Source of the DNA: Flavobacteriales bacterium
GTDB taxonomy: Bacteria; Bacteroidota; Bacteroidia; NS11-12g; UBA955
Assembly: GCA_947496375.1 (NCBI GenBank)
Contig: CANMCY010000006.1
Location: 61,202-125,201, forward strand
Direction: 5' to 3'
DNA: 64,000 bases
The notes under the pieces are model-generated. The model was not told the origin of the DNA. It did not search any database and saw only the letters and a program-made list of their open reading frames with translations. The number at the start of each line of letters is the position of its first letter. Within the stretch, counting starts at the first letter, position 1. The position numbers and the translations under genes were made by a program. Positions 31,337-41,678 of this stretch are shown here, in pieces.

Positions 31337-33267
31337 TTTATACGGGTAAGTTTGATGTCTTTGGTGCGTTTAATGATCACAGGCACCAGTTCTTTGGTTA
31401 CCATGCTTTCATCCAATCCAAACCATTTCTCGGGTCTGCCGGCCAGAAACTTCATTTTTCCGTACAGATTGAGTACAAAATTGTCCAACAGCGGCAATTC
31501 GTTTTCCTGCGTTATCTCTTCCTCTATCAATACAAAGCGGAAATCACCAAGGTAACGTTTGTCTGAGAATGCATGATAATAAGGATCAAGGTCAATTTCG
31601 TGGTTATCCAGCATTTCCTGAATAACTACACGTAAATAGTAACTGATTTTTTGCTGTATTCTGAAACCCAGTTTGAAACGCACCTTATAAACATCATTTT
31701 TCTCAATGGTGGTAACTTTGTATTCCATTGTATAGGGTTCATCCGAAACATCTACGTTTACGAACCAATAGAAATCTGCCCTTTTGGGCCGCTTTTGCAG
31801 AATGCTTTGCAACACCAGCGGTTCAACTTCTTTATCGTCTGTAATTTTTGACAAATAAATGAGGTGAGTGGCATATTTGGGTAAGGTAGTGTCCTGGCTC
31901 AGGCCTTTTAATTTATTGGTATATTGATCAATGGTAACCGAATCTGTAAGTCTGCTTTTTATCCGACCGCCTTTCCAGAAAATAAACATGAATGACATAA
32001 TCAATAATCCTATGATAACGGTAACATAGCCACCATGGGTGAATTTTGCCAGATTGGCAACTAAAAATGCACTTTCTACTAAAACGAACACCATCATGAT
32101 TCCCCAGACTGCCAACAGCGGCCAGCGTTTCATTTTTAGGTAATAGAAAAGCAATAAAGACGTCATCAGCATTGTTGCGGTAATCGCCAGACCATAGGCT
32201 GCTTCCATGGCTTTACTTTCCTTAAAGAACAGAACTACACCAATACAACCCAATAATAAAGTGGTATTGATAAACGGAATATAAATCTGACCCTTTATCG
32301 TACTGGGGTACTTGACTGTAAATTTGGGAAAGAAATGCAATCTGATGGCTTCCGCAACCAGGGTAAACGAGCCACTTATCAACGCCTGGCTTGCAATGAT
32401 GGCAGCGGCTGTAGCAATGCCAATTCCAATCAATAGGAACCAATCAGGCATCAAACCATAAAAAGGACTTATGGGGCCGATTACGCTTCCTTTCATGGTT
32501 AACAAATGCGCGCCCTGTCCAAAATAATTTAGCAGCAGACAGATTTTTACAAAAATCCAGGTAATTCTAATGTTCTTTTTTCCGCAATGTCCCAAATCGC
32601 TATACAAAGCTTCGGCACCGGTTGTGCACAGAAAAACAGCCCCCAACAAAACAAAAGCTTCATTGCTGCTGCTGATGAATTTTATTACATAAACAGGATT
32701 GATAGCGTTCAGTACCTGAGGATTTTCGATGATTTTATTTACTCCCAAAATGGCGAGCATGCCAAACCAAATTAACATGATGGGCCCAAATGCTTTGCCC
32801 ACAGTGCTTGTGCCTGCTCTTTGGAATAGGAATATGGCTGTGATTATACCAATCACAATCGGTACGGTTTTGATATCCGGATAAATAATTCTTAAACCTT
32901 CAATGGCTGATGAAACCGAAATAGGAGGCGTGATAATGCCGTCCGCAAGCAACATTGCACCCCCTATCATGGTGCCTACGATTAAATATGGAAACCTTCG
33001 TCTCAACAATGAAAACAAAGAAAAAATACCACCCTCACCTTTGTTGTCTGCCCTAAGGGTGAGAATCACATATTTAATGGTAGTTTGTAGGGTTAATGTC
33101 CAAAAAACGCAACTGATACCGCCCAGGACAGTGATTTCATCAATGGGTTTTAAACCTACAATCGCACTCATCACATATAGCGGTGATGTGCCAATGTCCC
33201 CATAAATTATACCCAAAGTAACCAGCAGGCCCGCCGCCGATAACTTGTCAATACGAGAATGCCCCAT
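31333..33267 (-). CDS. kup: KUP/HAK potassium uptake protein
   Basis: Inner-membrane potassium transporter of 644 aa. The N-terminus holds GIIYGDIGTSPLYVMSAI (~20-37), the family's conserved first helix region, then FWTLTLQTTIKYV and ADNKGEGGIFSLFSLLRRR (~72-90). About twelve transmembrane segments cover residues 15-450. A cytosolic C-terminal domain of ~190 residues follows. Kup imports K+ with H+ symport in relatives. Length is normal. It overlaps the S9 peptidase by 4 bp, so the two are cotranscribed although functionally unrelated on present knowledge. Confidence 0.95.
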   Translation of the reverse strand: MGHSRIDKLSAAGLLVTLGIIYGDIGTSPLYVMSAIVGLKPIDEITVLGGISCVFWTLTLQTTIKYVILTLRADNKGEGGIFSLFSLLRRRFPYLIVGTMIGGAMLLADGIITPPISVSSAIEGLRIIYPDIKTVPIVIGIITAIFLFQRAGTSTVGKAFGPIMLIWFGMLAILGVNKIIENPQVLNAINPVYVIKFISSSNEAFVLLGAVFLCTTGAEALYSDLGHCGKKNIRITWIFVKICLLLNYFGQGAHLLTMKGSVIGPISPFYGLMPDWFLLIGIGIATAAAIIASQALISGSFTLVAEAIRLHFFPKFTVKYPSTIKGQIYIPFINTTLLLGCIGVVLFFKESKAMEAAYGLAITATMLMTSLLLFYYLKMKRWPLLAVWGIMMVFVLVESAFLVANLAKFTHGGYVTVIIGLLIMSFMFIFWKGGRIKSRLTDSVTIDQYTNKLKGLSQDTTLPKYATHLIYLSKITDDKEVEPLVLQSILQKRPKRADFYWFVNVDVSDEPYTMEYKVTTIEKNDVYKVRFKLGFRIQQKISYYLRVVIQEMLDNHEIDLDPYYHAFSDKRYLGDFRFVLIEEEITQENELPLLDNFVLNLYGKMKFLAGRPEKWFGLDESMVTKELVPVIIKRTKDIKLTRIK

Positions 33268-33499
33268 CTGATAAAAGTGGGAGCGAATTTACGAGGGTTG
33301 ACGGTAATTTGATAAAACGGATTTACAACTTGTGAATAATCTGTCAACAATGGACAGGATGCCCGTAATATTTGATTTTTGCTGTGGTGTATTACTTATG
33401 GAAAAGTAACGGCTGTGCCATTAATAATATGGGCTATAGTCATACGAACTTTGCTGCCATTATTCGTTTAACCTGATATCCTAAAATTAACAACTATTC

Positions 33500-35632
33500 G
33501 TGGCAAACAAACATCTCATCTCTCATTACTTCGGCGAAAATGTTTTCGGTCCGGAAGCCCAGAAAAAGTATTTAAACAAAACAGCTGTAAAAGCCATAGC
33601 AGATGCCCAGCGTGAGGGTCATCCTATTTCAGCGGCATTGGCCAGTGAAGTTGCAGAGGGCATGAAAGACTGGGCTTTGGCCAGAGGATGTACGCATTAT
33701 ACCCACTGGTTTCAGCCACTCCGAGGCACTACAGCAGAAAAACATGACAGTTTCTTTGAGCCGGTAGCTACAGATAAGGGCGTAGAGAAATTCAGCGGAA
33801 AAGCGCTTGTGCAGCAGGAACCCGATGCATCCAGTTTCCCCAGCGGCGGTATTCGCAACACGTTTGAGGCCCGCGGTTACACAGCATGGGATCCTTCGTC
33901 TCCTGCCTTTATTATGGAGAAGGCCGGTGCCAAAACCCTGTGTATTCCGACCGTTTTTGTCTCCTACACCGGAGAAGCGCTCGACTATAAAGCTCCCTTG
34001 CTTAAGGCCGTTGCCCTGGTTCGTAAAGCAGCCACAGATGTTTGCCAATACTTCGACCCCAAAGTGTCGGATTGTACCATCAGTCTGGGAGTAGAACAGG
34101 AATATTTTCTGGTAGATGAGGCCCATTATCATCAGCGCCCCGATCTGATGCTCGCCGGCAGAACGCTGGTTGGCAGTTCACCCGCCAAAGGACAGCAGCT
34201 TGAAGATCATTACTTCGGCAGCATTCCCAATCGCGTACTGGCATTTATGGCAGACTTTGAGGAGGCAAGCCACAAGTTGGGTATACCACTTCGCACCCGC
34301 CATAATGAGGTTGCCCCCGCGCAGTTTGAGTGTGCACCACAATATGAAGATGTAAATCTTGCCGTTGATCACAACAGTCTGTTGATGGATGTGATGGAAA
34401 GCGTAGCGGATAAACATGGGTTAAAAGTACTATTCCACGAAAAACCTTTCAAAGGCATCAACGGTAGCGGAAAGCACAATAACTGGAGCATTATTACAGA
34501 TACGGGTGTAAACGTGCTGTCACCCGGCTCCGATCCACAAAACAACCTGCAGTTTCTCACCTTCTTCATCAATACCATCAAAGCGGTATATGACCACGCT
34601 GATTTGCTGCGTGCCAGCATTGCCACAGCGGCAAATGATCACCGACTGGGTGCAAATGAAGCTCCCCCGGCCATTGTTTCGGTATTTGTAGGGGATAGTC
34701 TGGAGCACGTGCTGGATACATTTGAAGGCACCAAAACCACTGCCAAAGCCGGCAAAGGCAATGCCAGTATTAAAATTGCCAATATACCCGAGATTTTACT
34801 GGACAATACGGATAGAAACCGCACATCTCCCTTTGCCTTCACCGGCAATAAATTTGAGTTTAGGGCCGTGGGCAGCAGCGACAATTGTGCCAGTGCCATG
34901 ACCGTGCTAAATACCATTGTAGCCGATCAGCTCATTCAGTTTAAAAAGGATGTGGATGCTGCAGTTAAAGCGAAAAAAGGAACTCGTCCTGAGACTGCCA
35001 TCAAAACCATTTTGCAGGGCTACCTTAAAAACAGCAAAAAAGTGCTCTTTGGAGGAAATGGCTACAGCGAAGAGTGGGTTAAAGAAGCGAAACGCCGTGG
35101 ACTCAACAACATCAAAACCACTCCCCGTGCGCTGGAAGCATACATCAGCAAGCAAAGCACGGAGCTGTTTGTCAAAAATGGTATTTTCAGCCATAAAGAG
35201 CTTGAGGCACGCACCGACATTCGCTTTGAGAACTACGTGTTGCGCCTGCAGATCGAAGGCCGTCTCATCAACGAAATGGTGCAGAATCACATCGTGCCTG
35301 CTGCCATCAACTACCAGAAACGGTTGGCCGATAACGTACAAACCCTGTTGCAGATTGGCCAAAAGAAGGAAACGCTGAAAGCGCAGAATGAGATCATTGG
35401 CGAAATCAGCAGTATGGTAAATAAGCTGCATGAGGCCAATAAGGCTATGACCGCAGAGCGAGCGTCAGCCAACAAAATTGAGGATGCCCACAAGCGCGCC
35501 ATTGCTTATTGCGAGAAGGTGAAACCCTTGTTTGATGACATACGCGAATACAGCGACGCGCTGGAAAGTATGATTGACGACAATGAGTGGCCTTTCCCAA
35601 AATACAGGGATTTGCTGAGCGGTTGTCGCTAA
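33500..35632 (+). CDS. glnN: Glutamine synthetase, type III
   Basis: Large cytoplasmic enzyme of 710 aa that makes glutamine from glutamate, ammonia and ATP; length is that of GSIII, not GSI. Conserved stretches: DWALARGCTHYTHWFQPLRG (~55-75), FPSGGIRNTFEARGYTAWDP, the metal and nucleotide site GVEQEYFLVD (~198-207), RHNEVAPAQFECAPQYEDVN (~268-287), and FHEKPFKGINGSGKHNNWS (~313-331), in which the HNN follows the active-site Gly loop. The start is GTG at 33500; no ATG lies upstream in frame after the preceding promoter region. Single gene, with divergent kup upstream. Confidence 0.95.
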   Translation: MANKHLISHYFGENVFGPEAQKKYLNKTAVKAIADAQREGHPISAALASEVAEGMKDWALARGCTHYTHWFQPLRGTTAEKHDSFFEPVATDKGVEKFSGKALVQQEPDASSFPSGGIRNTFEARGYTAWDPSSPAFIMEKAGAKTLCIPTVFVSYTGEALDYKAPLLKAVALVRKAATDVCQYFDPKVSDCTISLGVEQEYFLVDEAHYHQRPDLMLAGRTLVGSSPAKGQQLEDHYFGSIPNRVLAFMADFEEASHKLGIPLRTRHNEVAPAQFECAPQYEDVNLAVDHNSLLMDVMESVADKHGLKVLFHEKPFKGINGSGKHNNWSIITDTGVNVLSPGSDPQNNLQFLTFFINTIKAVYDHADLLRASIATAANDHRLGANEAPPAIVSVFVGDSLEHVLDTFEGTKTTAKAGKGNASIKIANIPEILLDNTDRNRTSPFAFTGNKFEFRAVGSSDNCASAMTVLNTIVADQLIQFKKDVDAAVKAKKGTRPETAIKTILQGYLKNSKKVLFGGNGYSEEWVKEAKRRGLNNIKTTPRALEAYISKQSTELFVKNGIFSHKELEARTDIRFENYVLRLQIEGRLINEMVQNHIVPAAINYQKRLADNVQTLLQIGQKKETLKAQNEIIGEISSMVNKLHEANKAMTAERASANKIEDAHKRAIAYCEKVKPLFDDIREYSDALESMIDDNEWPFPKYRDLLSGCR

Positions 35633-35636
35633 GTGA

Positions 35637-36992
35637 TTAAAAGTTGCGCACAGCCCTTACCCGGCCAAGGTAACTCTTATAATAATTGGTGAGCCTTCCG
35701 GCAAAAAACTCACAATACATCACATAATTTTGTGAATATTCTGTGCTGCTGCAGTAATAAACATCCAGCGGAAAAACATTGGCACCGCTAAGGGTTTCTA
35801 GTCGCTTGTTCAGGATAAATCGGCTGTGCCAAATCAAACTCAATTCATCGATAGAAGGCAGGTACCAGTCACTTTTACCTCCGTTGGTTGAATTTAAACA
35901 CAACAAAGCAGCACTGGAAATATGGCCGGATTGGGCCACAATGGCATTCGAGTTTTTAAGTCCGTCACCAAGGTGTTGCGCTGTTGACCCGATCAAAGTG
36001 CTGGCTACATTGCTGTAAGCCTGTGAAATACTTAGGTCCTTGATATCCATAATCAGTCCGTGTTCTTTGCCAAGAGTGTCTTTCCATAAATAGAATATAA
36101 GTCCTCCGTCATAATATTCACCGATATAGTGCGTGAAGCCGCCCCCGCCGGAAGTTGCACTGATGGTATTACCGTTGATGCTGATACCGGAACCCGCTTT
36201 CAATGCCTGCTGTTTTGCATTCCACTTGGCAGTATCTTTAGACGTAATTCCTGCCGCTACGGATTGCTCAAAGAACGGATCAGATTCTGACAATGAGTCA
36301 TTTTGCCAGATTAAGCCAGTGCCTAGTTTCAGTTTTTCTTGCTTTTGATTCCATTTTGTTGTATCTTTATGGGTAATTCCTGCTGCAACCGAAGCAGAAA
36401 ACATTGGGTCCTTTTCAGAAAAAAGTAAAGAAAGGGTATCATCTTTCATTATCAAACCATTGGAAACAATAATGGTATTTTGTTTACGATTCCATTTTGC
36501 CGTGTCTGCTTGCTGTATGCCATTTGCCACAGATTTACCAAAAATAGGATCTGTTTCAGTCGGTGGATTTATTAGCCTGTCTGCAGTTTGTGAATGCAGT
36601 GCATAAGGAACGCTAAGAATCTGAGACGTGATGCTTAAACCATATTGGGTGCCACCGTTGACATCGGTTTCTGATTGGATGTAATATTTGCCTTTGCCCC
36701 ACTGAATATCAGCCAATTTCCCTGAAACATTAACCCCTCTGCCAATTTCTATAACCAGTAGCCCATTCTCGTTGGTTACTGTTTTGTGGGTTTCCGAAAA
36801 AATGATTTCACCCGATGGTTGATCCTTGAGAATGCTAATGCGGGTGGCGATGCTGCGGTTTTTCATAATTTCGCCGCTTGAGGACCTGATCACTGCCTGA
36901 TAGCTGATGGCCTGTGGACTTTGAGCCCGGGTATTTGCGGCTGTAATGATGAATATAAACAGACAGATATAACGGTTACAGGCTTTTTGCAT
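35637..36992 (-). CDS. Exported Lcl/DUF1566-type surface protein with three repeats
   Basis: Exported protein of 451 aa. Signal peptide at 1-23 (ending TRAQ). An N-terminal domain typical of Bacteroidota surface proteins follows (AISYQAVIRSSSGEIMKNRS to about residue 130). Three near-identical units are spaced ~45 residues apart (VANGIQQADTAKWNRKQ near 154, VAAGITHKDTTKWNQKQ near 199, VAAGITSKDTAKWNAKQ near 243). The C-terminal ~160 residues look like the Lcl/DUF1566 C-type-lectin-like fold (SDWYLPSIDELSLIW, and GRVRAVRNF at the end). A role in adhesion or surface display is inferred. No sorting domain. A TATTTTTG box (36999-37006) precedes the ATG by six bases. Confidence 0.75.
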   Translation of the reverse strand: MQKACNRYICLFIFIITAANTRAQSPQAISYQAVIRSSSGEIMKNRSIATRISILKDQPSGEIIFSETHKTVTNENGLLVIEIGRGVNVSGKLADIQWGKGKYYIQSETDVNGGTQYGLSITSQILSVPYALHSQTADRLINPPTETDPIFGKSVANGIQQADTAKWNRKQNTIIVSNGLIMKDDTLSLLFSEKDPMFSASVAAGITHKDTTKWNQKQEKLKLGTGLIWQNDSLSESDPFFEQSVAAGITSKDTAKWNAKQQALKAGSGISINGNTISATSGGGGFTHYIGEYYDGGLIFYLWKDTLGKEHGLIMDIKDLSISQAYSNVASTLIGSTAQHLGDGLKNSNAIVAQSGHISSAALLCLNSTNGGKSDWYLPSIDELSLIWHSRFILNKRLETLSGANVFPLDVYYCSSTEYSQNYVMYCEFFAGRLTNYYKSYLGRVRAVRNF

Positions 36993-36998
36993 ATCTCA

Positions 36999-37006
36999 CA
37001 AAAATA
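36999..37006 (-). promoter_or_regulatory. TAnnTTTG promoter box for the Lcl-type gene
   Basis: TATTTTTG on the minus strand, six bases before the ATG at 36992; probably a leaderless or near-leaderless transcript. Confidence 0.5.
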
Positions 37007-37127
37007 TGATTTACCTATTAACAGAAAATTATGTAACGGGTTTATCCGGGTATAAAACTATGAAAAATTAGTACTTTATACTCATAAATATACGAAAAAT
37101 GACTACTTTATTTGAAGGTTACTTACG

Positions 37128-40100
37128 ATGCAGCTTTGTAGGCCACATATTACACTCTTTTTACTTTTATGGATCCTTGCTCTGCCTGCATTGGCATCGC
37201 TTTCTCCTGCAGATTCTCTGGAAATGCGCATTCTTGCTGCCGCTGAGCGGGGTGCCGTTGCCGATGAACTGGGCAGTGCATTTCATGCCAACCCCGATGG
37301 TGAGGTGTTGTTGCTTCCACCCAATAAAGACCTGCGTTTTGCCATCCTTATTTATAACATTGATCTATTGCCGGACAGGGCTGAGTTTAGTGCAGGACTG
37401 GCTTTCCGCGATGGACGAAGCAATCAGCTGGTAGCTTTTAAAACCGATAATATTCAGTTTTTTTATAAACAGGGTCTTACCGGGCCCATTAGGATGCAGC
37501 TGATGTCGGATGTATTTCTGAGACTGGGCAGGGCTGCCACTGTGCAATTTTTTGGGGGATACAACCAAACCTGGGCTGAGTTCGACTGCCACGGACTCAG
37601 TCAATTTGGAATTGTGGCACAGGCCCGAATCAATAGCGATGTGCTGGTGCCCGTAGATGCCAATCATGCTGCCATTCCGGATAGCACACTCACCTGTGGA
37701 ATACAGATGATGGTAAAATCATGGGATGAACTACTGCTGAGTGTGAGTCTGCAACCCTTTCAGATTAGGGGTTTCAATGGCTATGTGTTTAATATTTCAA
37801 AAGCTACGCTGGATTTGAGTGCAGATATGAATGTGGCCGGAATGCAACTGCCTGATGATTATCGCGATCCGGGTTTTGATGCCACCTGGGAAGGATTTTA
37901 CCTGGCCGAGGGTAAAATGCATTTTCCCCGCCATTTTGCGCAAGACAGCATCGCTTCTTCACTGTCAATCCAACGTTTGATGCTGGATGAAACGGGCTTT
38001 TCAGGCCAAATTACCGGAAATAAGATACTCAGTCCGGAAAAGGGCAACATAGCCGGCTGGAAATTTGGTATAGACAACGCACAAATATCATTTTACAGAA
38101 ATTGTCTGAAAAAAGCCATACTGGACGGGCCATTGGGCCTGCCTGTACTGCCCGATACGCAATTTCTTAGGTATCAGGCATTGCTTGGGTTTGAAGATCA
38201 GTTCAACTTTAGGGTATTTAACCAAAATGAGGTTTCTTTCCCAGCCCTCAAGGCAGGAAAGGTTTTCCTGGATCCCGGCAGCCAGGTGTACCTGGAAAGT
38301 GTTCGTGGTGATATTACGGCCCGAGCTTTGTTGCATGGTCGGCTCCAGATTTCAATACCGGGCAATGGAGCAGAAAAACAGCTGCAAGCCCATTTTAACG
38401 GAATTGCCTTCCAGGGCCTGTCGCTGTCCAACAAGGCACCCAAACTGGGTATTCAATATCTGGGTATCGGACAAACACCAAACGCGTCACAACGTATTGG
38501 CAATTTTCCGATTACCCTCTATTCGGTTTCGTTTAGCGTGGCCAACAATCAGCCAAGTATTGGTTTTGGACTGGGGTTGAATCTTTCTGAAAAACTGGCT
38601 TGCAATACCCGATTTACCATTTATACAGCGCTGAAAAATGAACGGAAAACTGACCGACTGGCTTTTGTTAAAGTTCAGCTGGATGATATTTATGTGAGGG
38701 CGGAAATTTCCAACATCAGTTTTACAGGCAGTATTTCCATCATGCGTTCTGATCCGGTTTATGGTGATGGTTTCAGCGGCTCCATTGCCTTCGGCGTGAA
38801 ACTAGCAAGACAGGCCATAAACGGTTCCTGTAAAGCCATGTTTGGTAACATTAGAAGCCAGCGTTACTGGTATTTTGATGCATCTTTGGCCGTTACCGGT
38901 CCCGGTATTCCCCTAGCTCCGGCTGTGTCACTGAATGGTTTCATGGGTGGGGCCTGGCATCGAATGCGTGCATTAAAACCCAATGAGCTTCCGCCAAATT
39001 CAATAGCAGGTAGAAGTGAAAATGGTAGGATTTACGTGCCGGATTCCGCTGCCGGACTCGGGCTAAGGGCAGGTGTGTTTCTAAAAAGTACCGCACAGGG
39101 TGCGTTTGAAGGCAATGCGGTTCTGGATATCCAATTTAATCGTAATGGAGGCCTGGCTAATATCAATATGACTGGCACTGCAGACTTCTTTATTAAACCG
39201 GCACCTCTCAATCAATCGGTTTTTGCCCAGAAAAGTATAGCGTTGTGCACAGCCCCCGGTGCTACGCAGTTTGTTCCCAAAGGAAGCATGGCAGCTGCCC
39301 TGGAAATGGTACTTGATTTTGACAAAGAGGTCTATCATGCCAATATGAAAATGTATGTAAATGTGGCAACCTCAAGTATGGGGCTCAAAGGCAAGGGAAA
39401 CTATGGGTATGCGGGGCAAATGAACATGTTCTTTACGCCTACAGACTGGTACGTATGGATTGGTAATAGTCAACAACCACTGCAGGTTGAGGCAAAAATA
39501 CCCGGAGCATTTCAATTTGCTGCTTCCGCCTATTTTATGGCCGGTACCAAGGTGCTTCCAGCCCCCCCTTTACCCGAAAATATTCGAAAAGCCGTGGGGT
39601 ATCAGGCCCAATTTGAGAGAAATACCGAGATGCTATCCAAAGGAACCGGGTTTGCCCTAGGGGCTGCCATGCGAACCCAAATAGGCGGGGAGTATAAGGA
39701 TAAAAAACTGGCCATTTATGCTACAGGATCCGCGGAATCCGGTTTCGACATCCTGATGCAGCAATACCATGGCAGTGTGATTTGTCAGCAAACCGGCGAG
39801 AGACCCGGTGTGAATGGTTGGTTTGCTGGCGGAAAATATTACATAGGTGCATCTTTGAATTTAGGAATTCGGTACAAATCAAAAGACTATCAAATTGCCA
39901 ATATGGGCATTGGAGCGGTTTTGTCGGGGCAGGGACCCAATCCCATATACGCCCATGGCCTAGCCGGTATTCATGTTAACTTGTTAATTGTAAAAATTAA
40001 CGAAAATATCAGGCTGGAAATTGGTAAAAAATGTGATTTGTCTGAAACACGGTACAACGCCATTCCCATCATTTCCATAGAAGAACCGGCACAGGGCAAG

Positions 40101-41678
40101 GATGTTTCCGTTTTGGTGCGCCCCCAAGTGGCCTTTGCCATGCCTGTAAATAAAGAATTTCAGGATGCAAATCAGCGCAGACTGCGGTTTGTGGCGGATC
40201 TGGTGATGCGAAAAAGCAGTATCAGGGTACCCGGGAAATGGATTGTTTCCGACAATGGGGAACAGGCCCTATTCCAGCCCGATGAAGCCCTCCAAAGTCA
40301 GGCCAATTATACCGTAGCTGCTACCTTGTTTCTTGAAGCATGGGAATCAAGATCATCCGAATGGATACGCATTAAGAATAATGGTTCAGAAGTCATTGAA
40401 CAAAAAACAATGTCTTTCAATACGGGTGATGCACCGTCAACAATCCCGTTGGAGAATGTGGTAGCTGCCTATCCTCAAATCGGGCAGGTGAATGTACACC
40501 GAGATTATAGCGACAAAGGTTTCGTGGAATTAAAGGTGTCTCAATGGAAATCTTTCAGTATGCCCGGAACGCGCATGGTAGCCAGGTTTTCGGCACAAAA
40601 CGGAGAGTGCAGGGAAGTTCTGGCAGAAATAAGGGGGTTCACGGCCCATTTTTCTATTCCCAAATCGCTAAGCCACGGACGCGTGTATCGTTTTGCGTTG
40701 GTTCGAAGAAGCGCAACCGCTGCTTTGATGAATCTATCATCCGGATTTCAGGAAATTCAAGGATCTGCAAAACCCGTTTCAGGAAATGTAATGTTGTCCG
40801 GATCCACTACTCCTTCATCGTCGAATGCAAACAGCAGCGGCAAATCTTCATCTCCTGCAATATCTGATGCAGTAATCCTGAGTTACTGGTTTCGAAATTC
40901 ACTGTATGGTGTGCCTTCCGAAAAATGGTCAGACTGCAAGGTAACGGATGTTGTAGCTTCACCCGGCCAGAAATGGCTTCAAATCAGCCAGTCAACAGGA
41001 GAATACCTGCAGTTGTCAGAGCTTCAGCAGCCTATACTTCATTTATCGGCCGATATGGGAAGAAACACCTGGTTCAGACAATCGGTGTACCCCTTGGTAT
41101 ATGGATTGTACTATGGCTTGGCGCCCGGTATCCGTGCTGGTGTTCGTTGGAATCGGGATACTTCTGAAGGGCTGATACCCAACGCGCTCGAAAATATTGA
41201 GCAGGCGGGAATTGAACAGGTTCAACTTAAGCAAAGTCATTACGCTTCCGGAACCTACACTTTTCAGAATACGACCCTGCAATTGCGATACCTTGGGCTT
41301 CAAACCATAGAGGCCGACTTGCAGACATTAAAACAATGCCTGAGTGAGCAAAGCATTTACATGGATATTGCTACGCTGGAGAAAATACTGACGTTGTTGC
41401 CAAAATCGTCATCAAACGCACAGGTCATCGGACCGGTAAATTCAATGCCTGCGCCGTTTTCTGCATACCTCATTCAGGGAAAAAATACGGTGGCTCAGCA
41501 GGTATGGTCTATGGCCGACAACCGACAGAACGTATTGCGCAACCGACTTTTATTGCTGTTAAATAATTTGAAAATGCCTGCAGCGCCGCAGAATATGGTC
41601 ATCCCCTTGCGGGGTGTGTACCAATGCGGTAGTTATCCGCCGGTAAAAATGATCATAGGTAAAGGAGGATTATTGTGA
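37128..41678 (+). CDS. 1516-aa exported protein, first gene of a four-gene surface operon
   Basis: Very large exported protein I do not recognise. Residues 1-23 are a signal peptide (FLLLWILALPALAS). Residues ~25-960 are beta-rich, with many short alternating hydrophobic strands and Gly turns, and no obvious repeat period. Around 975-1085 there is an Ig-like segment of SbsA/Big_5 type (VRPQVAFAMPVNKEFQ, then LFQPDEALQSQANYTVAATL). A Ser/Thr/Asn-rich linker lies at ~1223-1245 (SSSNANSSGKSSSPA), followed by a 270-residue C-terminal region. No T9SS sorting domain and no membrane anchor are visible. Its TGA overlaps the next gene by 4 bp. Cellular site is probably periplasm or outer surface. It is not an artefact of frame, because the composition is even throughout and all four genes of the operon are packed. 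Confidence 0.8.
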   Translation: MQLCRPHITLFLLLWILALPALASLSPADSLEMRILAAAERGAVADELGSAFHANPDGEVLLLPPNKDLRFAILIYNIDLLPDRAEFSAGLAFRDGRSNQLVAFKTDNIQFFYKQGLTGPIRMQLMSDVFLRLGRAATVQFFGGYNQTWAEFDCHGLSQFGIVAQARINSDVLVPVDANHAAIPDSTLTCGIQMMVKSWDELLLSVSLQPFQIRGFNGYVFNISKATLDLSADMNVAGMQLPDDYRDPGFDATWEGFYLAEGKMHFPRHFAQDSIASSLSIQRLMLDETGFSGQITGNKILSPEKGNIAGWKFGIDNAQISFYRNCLKKAILDGPLGLPVLPDTQFLRYQALLGFEDQFNFRVFNQNEVSFPALKAGKVFLDPGSQVYLESVRGDITARALLHGRLQISIPGNGAEKQLQAHFNGIAFQGLSLSNKAPKLGIQYLGIGQTPNASQRIGNFPITLYSVSFSVANNQPSIGFGLGLNLSEKLACNTRFTIYTALKNERKTDRLAFVKVQLDDIYVRAEISNISFTGSISIMRSDPVYGDGFSGSIAFGVKLARQAINGSCKAMFGNIRSQRYWYFDASLAVTGPGIPLAPAVSLNGFMGGAWHRMRALKPNELPPNSIAGRSENGRIYVPDSAAGLGLRAGVFLKSTAQGAFEGNAVLDIQFNRNGGLANINMTGTADFFIKPAPLNQSVFAQKSIALCTAPGATQFVPKGSMAAALEMVLDFDKEVYHANMKMYVNVATSSMGLKGKGNYGYAGQMNMFFTPTDWYVWIGNSQQPLQVEAKIPGAFQFAASAYFMAGTKVLPAPPLPENIRKAVGYQAQFERNTEMLSKGTGFALGAAMRTQIGGEYKDKKLAIYATGSAESGFDILMQQYHGSVICQQTGERPGVNGWFAGGKYYIGASLNLGIRYKSKDYQIANMGIGAVLSGQGPNPIYAHGLAGIHVNLLIVKINENIRLEIGKKCDLSETRYNAIPIISIEEPAQGKDVSVLVRPQVAFAMPVNKEFQDANQRRLRFVADLVMRKSSIRVPGKWIVSDNGEQALFQPDEALQSQANYTVAATLFLEAWESRSSEWIRIKNNGSEVIEQKTMSFNTGDAPSTIPLENVVAAYPQIGQVNVHRDYSDKGFVELKVSQWKSFSMPGTRMVARFSAQNGECREVLAEIRGFTAHFSIPKSLSHGRVYRFALVRRSATAALMNLSSGFQEIQGSAKPVSGNVMLSGSTTPSSSNANSSGKSSSPAISDAVILSYWFRNSLYGVPSEKWSDCKVTDVVASPGQKWLQISQSTGEYLQLSELQQPILHLSADMGRNTWFRQSVYPLVYGLYYGLAPGIRAGVRWNRDTSEGLIPNALENIEQAGIEQVQLKQSHYASGTYTFQNTTLQLRYLGLQTIEADLQTLKQCLSEQSIYMDIATLEKILTLLPKSSSNAQVIGPVNSMPAPFSAYLIQGKNTVAQQVWSMADNRQNVLRNRLLLLLNNLKMPAAPQNMVIPLRGVYQCGSYPPVKMIIGKGGLL

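Noticed and set aside
36130..36600. Variable region of a diversity-generating retroelement in the Lcl-type protein
   Set aside because: The C-type-lectin-like fold invites this, but no reverse transcriptase or template repeat is visible in the window.
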